Below are positions 56,223 through 64,000 of a stretch of 64,000 nucleotides of DNA, piece after piece; within the stretch, counting starts at the first letter, position 1; the number at the start of each line of letters is the position of its first letter. The translations under genes were made by a program, and so were the position numbers. The notes under the pieces were generated by a model, which searched no databases, was not told the DNA's origin, and was given only the letters and a program-made list of their open reading frames with translations. This DNA is from Lasioglossum baleicum (taxonomy: Eukaryota; Arthropoda; Insecta; Hymenoptera; Halictidae), in contig NC_134944.1 of NCBI RefSeq assembly GCF_051020765.1, forward strand, positions 372,001 to 436,000, written 5' to 3'.

Positions 56223-56304
56223 ATTTCCTATATTTATGAATGAATTTTTCAATAATCGAGGTTCTAGAATCGTATGAAAAAAATATGTCATTCTTTTTTT
56301 ATAA

Positions 56305-59300
56305 TTACTGATGACTTTTGCTTAGTAAATGCGAATTAAATTGATATAAATTACAACACTGTTCACCACAAATATTGCACTTCCAAGGATTACTTTCACT
56401 GTGACAACCCTTATGGAGAAAATACAACGTTTGATCGGGGAAAGTAATTCTACAGTGAGCGCATTGAAGTCCACTGGTTCGTTGATCGGGCCTCGTTGAA
56501 CTGGGAGGTTCTCCTCTTGAATGGGGATTTGGGTTCGAACTACTATTACCTATTATAAAATTAATGATATATGAAATTTCTCTGGATTATTTGTATCGAA
56601 TATCATTTCAGAACATCAATTATATTGTTTGAACATCGGGAATTCTTGACAGAAAATAGGGACAGTGATCGTGGAGATCCTCGGGGAGCTAGATCGCGAC
56701 TTTACTGTTATCTTTCTTAATGGAACCGTTTCACAGTTTTCTTTTCGAGCACCAGGAGCATTTCGTCATTTTCAATGGATGGCGAAAGCTATATACAGGG
56801 TGGCTGGAAAGTTCCCCGGAATTTTTTGAAGCATTTCAGCAGCATAAAAATACCGCACAAACGAATGAATCCACACACTTGACCGAATAACAAGTTTTTT
56901 TAATTCATTAACAATGAAATGAACCAAAAACATTTACAAGAAATGTTCGAAATTGCCTCCTTTTGATTCGATACATTTACGGACCCGTTTCCTAAAATTC
57001 CCGACGATGGTCGCGCACTCTTCCACCGTAATCTCGTCCCAGGCACGCGTCAACGCCGCTTTCAGCTGTTCCACCGTGGCGTATCGTCTTCCCGTAATTT
57101 TTTGCTACATGATGGACCATACTGAGTAATCCATCGAGTTAAGATCCGGCGAGTTCGGCGGCGAAACACCCTTTCCCCAAAAGCCGGGAAACAGCTCTTT
57201 GCAGACGACGATGGTGGATTTGGCGAAATGCGCCGGCGCCCAGTCCTGCTGAAGCGTGAATCCGCCCTGGCCGAAGAAGTGTCGCGTTGCCCACGGCTTT
57301 AAGGGGGTAGTATACCCTCGATTTGTAACTAGAAAATACCTAGAATCTTACTAGATTTTGGGTCGAAAATATGGGTTTGCTGGTTTTCAGTTAGTGTCCT
57401 TATTTGAGCAAATTTTGGGCTGGGTGAGGGCTCATTCGAAAGAGGAAGGTTCACCGCAGGGGGCTCTGGTCATGAGGTTAACGAGAATATGTTTATATCT
57501 AATAATATTAGTGTCCAAAGTAGAGTAAACATCTAGGAAAAAAAACCAGCAGATTTCAATGCATTTTTCTGTCTCCAAAAGTCTTTTTGGCTGATGGGAT
57601 GACCAGAGCCCCCTGCGGTGAACCTTCCTCTTTCGAATGAGCCCTCACCCAGCCCAAAATTTGCTCAAATGAGGACACTAACTGAAAACCAGGAAACCCA
57701 TGTTTTCGACCCAAAATCTAGTAAGATTCTAGTTATTTGCTAGATATTTGCTATTTACTAGGATCTTACTAGATTTTGGGTCGAAAACATGGGTTTCCTG
57801 GTTTTCAGTTAGTGTCCTCATTTGAGCAAATTTTGGGCTGGGTGAGGGCTCATTCGAAAGAGGAAGGTTCACCGCAGGGGGCTCTGGTCATCCCATCAGC
57901 CAAAAAGACTTTTGGAGACACAAAATGCATTGAAATCTGCTGGTTCTTTTTCCTAGATGTTTACTCTACTTTGGACACTAATATTATTAGATATAAACAT
58001 ATTCTCGTTAACCTCATGACCAGAGCCCCCTGCGGTGAACCTTCCTCTTTCGAATGAGCCCTCACCCAGCCCAAAATTTGCTCAAATTAGGACACTAACT
58101 GAAAACCAGCAAACCCATGTTTCGAGCCATTTTTCTAGTAATATTCTAGGTATTTTCTAGTTACAAACCCCCTTAAGGGGCTAGTCTACCCTCGATTTGT
58201 AACTAGAAAATACCTAGAATCTTACTAGATTTTGGGTCGAAAATATGGGTTTGCGCCCAGACGTTGATTGACCTTATTAGAACAAATTGTGGGCTGTGTG
58301 AGGGTTCATTCGAAAGAGGAAGGTTAGACGCAGCGCGCTTTTCTCACGAGGTTAACGAGATTATGTTTATATCTAATAATATGATGGCCCAAAGTCGAGA
58401 AAAAATCTAGGAAAAAATCCCGCAGATTTCAATGCATTTTCTGTCTCTAATAGACTTTTTTGGCTTATGAGATGAGAAAGGCGCGCTGCGTTGAACCTTC
58501 CTCTTTCGAATGAGCCCTCACACAGCCCACAATTTGTTCTAATAGGGTCAATCAACGTCTGGGCGCAGATCCATGTTTCGACCCATTTTTCTAGTAAGAT
58601 TCTAGTAAATAGCAAATATCTAGCAAATAACTAGAATCCTACTAGAAAAATGGGTCGAAACATGGATCTGCGCCCAGACGTTGATTGACCCTATTAGAAC
58701 AAATTGTGGGCTGTGTGAGGGCTCATTCGAAAGAGGAAGGTTCAACGCAGCGCGCCTTTCTCATCTCATAAGCCAAAAAAGTCTATTAGAGACAGAAAAT
58801 GCATTGAAATCTGCGGGATTTTTTCCTAGATTTTTTCTCGACTTTGGGCCATCATATTATTAGATATAAACATAATCTCGTTAACCTCGTGAGAAAAGCG
58901 CGCTGCGTTGAACCTTCCTCTTTCGAATGAGCCCTCACCCAGCCCACAATTTGTCCTAATAAGGTCAATCAACGTCTGGGCGCAAACCCATATTTTCGAC
59001 CCAAAATCTAGTAAGATTCTAGTTCCTTTCTAGTTACAAATCGAGGGTATACTAGCCCCTTAATTCCCTCCGGAGGACACGTTCCTGGTACTCGGCGGCG
59101 TTGATTTTTACGTTTCTCGGGATGAACACCAGTGGCGTCTTCCCGGTGGTGCAGATACCGGCCCAAGCCATGACCGAGGCTGGATAATGGCTGCGGCCGA
59201 AGTCTTCTGTTGGCCCTTCTTGAGCAGTTGGCACTTCTTTGGCGGTGATTTTGGCGGTTGTGTAGGGGTTCGACCGTAAAAATTGATTCTCATCCGTGAA

Positions 59301-62300
59301 AAGAACCTTCTTCAGGCGATCAGCAGCGACCATCGTCGGGAATTTTAGAAAGCGGGTCCGTAAGTGTATCGAATCGAAAGGAGGCAATTTCGAACATTTT
59401 TTGTAAATATTTTTGGTTCATTTCATTGTTAATGAATTAATAAAACTTATTATTCGATCAGGTGTGCGGATTCATTCGTTTGTGTGGTATTTTTATGCTG
59501 CTGAAATGCTATAAAAAATTCCGGGGAACTTTTCAGCCACCCTGTATTCTTTAAAAATATTCTTATTTAGAGATCACTTTACATTACACTGTCCAACAGC
59601 CAAAAAGTATTTCGATTCCCACTATGCGATTCTTGTAGAGTTTTCCGCGCTGATTCCGAATCTGGTTTTAAAATTTTTCCTATACGTCCTGTTCTTGAGA
59701 AAATGGAGTTTAAAAAAAAGACATATTTTTCAACTTTAAACAAATATTGCGCTGTTATTATAAAAGATATTGAATTGTTCTTTACAGCAAAAGATTCTGT
59801 AGACTTTCCCGAATACAGTGATATCCAATATTAATACATTATGATTGTTTAAACATGTTTAAACAATGATTAAAGACGGAGATGCACCACTTTTGCACCA
59901 ATTTTTGCGGATATTTCCGAATTTATCTCAAAAAATAAGGGTCCAACGAAAAATTGAACTATACCACGCGAAAGAGCAGACTTTTATCTTGAGAAACCCC
60001 CCTGTGAAGTTTGCATGGTCGACGTTTTCTTCGAACCAGAAAGCAAAATATCTTCGCCCGACATGCGTTGTCACCAGTGGCGCTCACCACCAGAACGGTC
60101 GTTCGCCGCTCCGTATCCCGTCGCTGCGCCGTATCCCGTCCCGAGCGCCACTGACGGAAACTCATGTCGCGCGAAGATATTTTGCTTTCTGGTTCGAAGA
60201 AAACGTCGACCATGCAAACTTCACAGGGGGGTTTCTCAAGATAAAAGTCTGCTCTTTCGCGTGGTATAGTTCAATTTTTCGCTGGACCCTTATTTTTTGA
60301 GATAAATTCGGAAATATCCGCAAAAATTGGTGCAAAAGTGGTGCATCTCCGTCTTTAATCATTGTTTAAACATGTTTAAACAATCATAATGTATTAATAT
60401 TGGATATCACTGTATTCGGGAAAGTCTACAGAATCTTTTGCTGTAAACAACAATTCAATATCTTTTATAATAACATCGCAATATTTGTTTAAAGTTGAAA
60501 AATATGTCTTTTTTTTAAACTCCATTTTCTCAAAAACTGGACGTATAGGAAAAAAATTAAAACCAGATTCGGAATCAGCGCGGAGAACTCTATAAGAATC
60601 GCATAGTGGGAATAGAAATACTTTTAAAAAGTTGAAATTTGTTGGACAGTGTTATCAGAGGATAAAGAAAGGTCCACCCTAATGTACATATAACCAGTCA
60701 CGATAGTACTATGCTGTAGATTTAAATGTCTTATAAGTATTGTATCAAATTCTGTATCGAAAAATAATGAGATTTACCATTGTTGTTGTTATTGTTGTTA
60801 TTGTTATTTCCAGAACCGGATGAAAGCTTGCGTCGTAAATCATCTCGAAGAAGAGACTTCAATGGTGAAACTTTTATCAAGGATGGTAATGGAAGATTAC
60901 TAGATGTTGCTCCATTCTCCTCTGCCCCGTTGCTGTTTGGTTCTTGCTTAATAGGAATAAGTGAAATTGAAGGGGTGATTGCCTCCTCACTTCCTCCAAG
61001 GTTCCTATATTTACAACATAAGTTAAAGTTAAATTAAAAACAAATAAATGTCCAGGGCACAAGAGTACTTGGAATTGCAAATAATTACAACTGCACGTTG
61101 CAATCTCTCCATTGTACAAAGTATAAGAAAAATAATGGTCACCGCTCTGCTCTAGAGGTTCATTGACATTCTACAACTTTGGTCCGGTAGACAGTTGTAA
61201 AACAACTCGAAGATAAAGGAAGTTATTAAAAATTGTTCAGATCAACACTTTTCATCACTCAGAAAAGGAAAGATTTGAAAGGAATCATATGTTTTATGCG
61301 ATGCACTTCCCCCTCCCGCTCCCCTCTTACTCGTTTCACCGCTCTTCGAACAAACTCCCTTCTACTTCGACCCACCGCTTCAATTTTCCGTTCACAGTCA
61401 CTCATTTTCCATTCAGTCACTGTATCGGTAAAACAGTGACTGAATATTGAGAAACAGACACTAGCGCTCCTAGCTAAAAATGCCATGGAACTGATACTTG
61501 TGCCGAAACCCTCCGTTTAGGGGTGTACTTCGTAATTTTCAAACTGTGTGTTTAAACACGTATAGTTTAACATAATAAAGGTTGCATCGACATTGTATGT
61601 GTTCCTGCAAGTGCGCTTGGTGTATGCTTTTTCTATAAGAACCTTAAATCTCTCGATATTTAAGGGGGCCGGCGCGGCCGTGCAAGAGTGTGTGGGCACA
61701 CGCACACATCGCTAAATTCGCATATACGTATATGCAATTACAAGGTTTACGACTTTTCGAAATTACGCTTCAGCATTGCAAGGAGTAGTTCAGAATTGGT
61801 CAATTATGATTCCTAAAAGTCGCGGTACGGTGGGTACGGTGCTCAAAATGCATATTTTTACGTTATAGAGGAATAATTTGTAATATTCGGCGGAGACGAA
61901 CAACAATTCGGCCTGTCACAAACGACAATACAGCACCTCGAGGTTCCGAAATTTTGCACTAGTAGCATGACAATCTGGTTCCGAAAAGTTTGACGGTTGG
62001 ACGTTACAAATGTTCCTATAGAATATGGCTGATAATGCAGGTCGATATTATATTGTCCATCGATAATACAGTATCCATCGTCCATGCAAACACTAAATTT
62101 ATTGAACAAAAACACTGGTACGCGAAGCGGCTATCTTCTGACGTCTTGCTTACTTCGGTTGCCTCGTGACAGGCCAATACCAGTGGTGTTGGACAGGTAA
62201 TATCTGCCGAATATTATAAATTACTCTAATAACGGTATAACGGTATAACGTACGACCTGCATTATCAGCCATATTCTATTGGAACATTTGTAACGTCCAA

Positions 62301-63622
62301 CCGTCAAACTTTTCGGAACCAGATTGTCATGCTACTAGTACAAAATTTCGGAACCTCGAGGTGCTGTATTGTCGTTTGTGACAGGCCGAATTGTTGTTCG
62401 TCTCCGCCGAATATTACAAATTATTCCTCTATAACGTAAAAATATGCATTTTGGGCACCGTACCCACCGTACCACGACTTTTAGGAATCATAATTGACCA
62501 ATTCTGAACTACTCCTTGCAATGCTGAAGCGTAATTTCGAAAAGTCGTAAACCTTGTAATTGCATATACGTATATGCGAATTTAGCGATGTGTGCGTGTG
62601 CCCACACACTCTTGCACGGCCGCGCCGGCCCCCTTAAGAAAATGTATGTGTCTTGGCAGTGGCAGCACTGTCGCGCCGCCCAATGCTTCTCGAACTCCGC
62701 TACATGCTGCCGCATAATGCAAATTACGCCTCGTAAACGTAAAAATAGGACTTTTGTGGGCGATTGCGGCCTAGATTGATCTTTTATCTATCGCTTTTGA
62801 CTGAAAACCCCCGTCTTTGCATTATCGAGAAATGAGGAAGCGCATCCGACACCCTTGCAATCCAAAAAACGAGTCTACCCCCTTAAAACCCACTTTATAC
62901 ATACTAAACCTAAAATTAATTATACAAATATGTTCTATACCTGTGAATACCACTACTGTTAATAGGTAATTGATGATGACTGCTACTTGGAGCATTGCTG
63001 TTACTGTCTGCACTCTGAGGACTGTTTGGACTATCTCCATTAAGAGGAGCAGGACTTGGATTTCGTTGATTTGCAGCCTGTTCAGGATAAGGTATTGATA
63101 TCTCTATATGAGGCGTTAAAAAATGCATTGGTGGAGTTGCATTATCTGCAGACCGATTTCCAGTACTATCTCCACTATCTGAAAGAGGAGCTGAAGGCAT
63201 AGCTTCGCCTGGAGTACAACTATTCATTAAAGAACTTGAACTATTCGGACCTGGATTATCCAGATCTATTCCATGCCTGAAACAATGATTGCAAACATTA
63301 GCTAATATTATTTATAACTCATTTACATTAATAATTTAAATTAGAGAACTAACCTGTTAAAAAAATGTAACCTGAGACATTTCATAGTTGCTGCACGATA
63401 GTTACATAGAGGACAAGATTTTACCATATCATGTTGGCCAACATGTTCGTTTTGAAAATGGGCTCTCATTGCAATTTGCCTTTGAAAGCCTCGATTACAA
63501 ATTGGACAATGATATGGCAAAGTCTTAGAGTGAGTTGTAAAATGTTCTGCCAAATGGTCCTTACGAAAAAATCTTTTTTGACACACACGACACTCATATG
63601 GTTTCACACCAGTATGTCTCAT
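56305..63622 (-). CDS. C2H2 zinc-finger protein, last four exons
   Basis: Minus strand; exons 63354-63622, 62941-63276, 60778-61004 and 56305-56549, all with AG acceptors and GT donors and phases that fit. The first visible exon starts inside a finger linker (MRHTGVKPYEC), so upstream exons lie beyond the window. It has two clean C2H2 fingers (CRVC...H...H and CPIC...H....H) and a third, CPLC, whose helix ends in H..NRH across the splice. Exon 2 is Ser/Pro/Asn-rich and disordered-looking (about 110 residues). Exon 3 adds a Ser/Leu-rich stretch and an Asn run. Exon 4 has two more fingers (CAHCRITFP... and CNICGEQCC...) just before the stop TAA at 56305-56307. A paired-finger C-terminus resembles hunchback/Ikaros-type proteins, where it mediates dimer formation; likely a nuclear DNA-binding regulator. 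I cannot name the gene. Confidence 0.88.
57303..58172. mobile_element. TTAA foldback element, copy 1
   Basis: Begins GGGGGTAGTATACCCTCG and ends CAAACCCCC; TTAA at 57299-57302 and 58173-58176. 870 bp, almost entirely a palindrome with centre near 57745. TTAA duplications fit piggyBac or Kolobok; no transposase. Confidence 0.82.
58177..59059. mobile_element. TTAA foldback element, copy 2, tandem to copy 1
   Basis: Begins GGGGCTAGTCTACCCTCG, ends TATACTAGCCCC; shares the TTAA at 58173-58176 with copy 1 and has TTAA at 59060-59063. 883 bp, palindrome with centre near 58615. Same outer ends as copy 1 but a diverged body (GCGCCCAGACGTTGATTG in place of the corresponding block). Confidence 0.82.
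59587..60651. mobile_element. Foldback element with TTA duplication
   Basis: Ends CACTGTCCAACA, TTA at 59584-59586 and 60652-60654. 1065 bp, arms about 450 bp each, centre near 60120. It has a perfect TTTAAACATGTTTAAA palindrome in each arm. A fragment of the same family lies at about 20640-20740. A Chapaev- or Harbinger-type end is possible. Confidence 0.78.
61664..62633. mobile_element. TTAA foldback element in intron 2 of the zinc-finger gene
   Basis: Ends GGGGGCCGGCGCGGCCGTGC, TTAA at 61660-61663 and 62634-62637. 970 bp, nearly perfect palindrome with a short loop near 62150. A different TTAA family from 57303-59059. The rest of the intron (61005-61663) has no gene; it carries a perfect 10-bp stem CAGTCACTGT/ACAGTGACTG at about 61412-61441. 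Confidence 0.82.
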
Positions 63623-64000
63623 CTGTAACCATAAATATTTTCAATTATAGATTCACACTTAATGTCAATAACAATCTCTTAATACAACAGCACCCACGAA
63701 CATAGCAGCAATAAATTCGGAACCTTATTACTAGTCAGCGGATTTTATGCAATTATGGCAAAAATGGGTTGCTACAATTTAAAATAGAATAAAGATTAAG
63801 AGAATTTAGAAACATGAATTTACTATTTCCAACGTAGTAAAATTATTAAAGGATGAAAGAAAATGGAAATATCTCGTGCCGCACTGAAGTTATGAAAAAA
63901 ATTTGTTTACAAAAATTGTTTGGTACTAAATATTGTATGGAACTAAATAGGTACCATTGTATTTGTGAATTGATAATTCACCTAAGTCCGGTTTATACCT
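63623..64000. other. Intron upstream of the first visible zinc-finger exon
   Basis: AT-rich, no exon or repeat recognised; ends the window. Confidence 0.5.

Larger units (their letters stand above)
52085..56304. other. AT-rich intergenic region between two convergent genes
   Basis: About 4.2 kb with no coding sequence I can support. It holds the 3' UTRs of the plus-strand transporter (left) and of the minus-strand zinc-finger gene (right), and the MITEs and microsatellites listed separately. The 143-codon ORF at 55311-55742 runs through a TA microsatellite and is not a gene. Confidence 0.7.
56934..59390 (-). pseudogene. Mariner-type transposase, split and N-terminally lost
   Basis: Minus strand. 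The part at about 59350-59064 has LFTDENQF (first catalytic Asp), VMAWAGI and KTPLVFIPRNVKINAAEYQ. Then come the two TTAA foldbacks (57303-59059). The part 57298-56934 has PAHFAKSTI, PPNSPDLNSMDYSVWS and ends GGNFEHFL with TAA at 56934-56936. One in-frame stop (about 57108) interrupts the second part. The N-terminal DNA-binding half is missing; in its place lies an inverted copy of the C-terminal end. Not functional. Confidence 0.75.
56796..59544. mobile_element. Mariner-type element with two foldbacks inside
   Basis: Ends CAGGGTGGCTGGAAAGTTCC and the reverse complement, TA flanks (56794-56795 and 59545-59546). Without the inner inserts about 990 bp. The right end carries an inverted copy of the left end's about 230 bp, so it is a rearranged, foldback-like derivative. 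It lies in intron 3 of the zinc-finger gene. Confidence 0.82.

Noticed and set aside
59866..60300. 144-codon ORF in the TTA foldback, with a mirror partner at 59959-60362
   Set aside because: Peptide repeats on the opposite strand because of the palindrome; no family recognised.

Overview
This window looks like an insect nuclear genome, most likely hymenopteran. It has spliced genes with GT/AG introns, an insect-type sugar transporter, a C2H2 zinc-finger gene and insect-type Ty3, copia, BEL/Pao and mariner elements. There are no operons, bacterial features or CRISPR arrays. About three quarters of it is a nested transposon island; the host genes lie to the right of about 47.9 kb. All calls come from reading the sequence; no database search was possible.

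Layout, left to right. (A) About 0.9-28.5 kb is a minus-strand Ty3-like element. It has a Lys-type primer site, gag and protease but no visible reverse transcriptase, and its 3' side carries a membrane-anchored ORF and two paralogous Cys-rich, acidic-tailed ORFs. It is split by a 1.5-kb foldback element (2837-4362, TSD TAA) and by element B. (B) 5912-27994 is a plus-strand Ty3-like retrotransposon (172-bp LTRs, TSD CTTGT, Leu-type primer site) inserted in A's gag. B is itself split twice: by an apparently intact copia element with seemingly identical LTRs (9095-14160, TSD CATTG), and by a 12.6-kb palindrome (14802-27428) whose two arms carry the same nested MITEs and the same Transib-like element in mirror order. 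(F) 29606-38973 is an errantivirus-like element with gag, pol, an F-type env and an extra about 1-kb 3' region; its frames are broken. (BEL) 38987-46925 is a minus-strand BEL/Pao element (TSD CACAT, Tyr-type primer site), split by another Transib-like element (39853-41286, TSD CGGCG).

From 47.15 to 47.43 kb lies a tandem array of short hairpins whose two stems change in a compensatory way from copy to copy, the most unexpected signal here. At 47,955-52,084 is a three-exon MFS sugar (Tret1-like) transporter with two apparent frameshifts. At 52.1-56.3 kb is AT-rich sequence with several small MITEs and microsatellites. At 56,305-63,622 (minus) are the last four exons of a C2H2 zinc-finger gene; its introns host a mariner-type element with two tandem TTAA foldbacks inside it, a TTA-flanked foldback and a third TTAA foldback.

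The order of insertion is readable because the interrupted reading frames resume in phase once each insert and one target duplication are discounted. A is oldest, B entered A, and copia and the palindrome entered B. Copia appears to be the youngest insertion.
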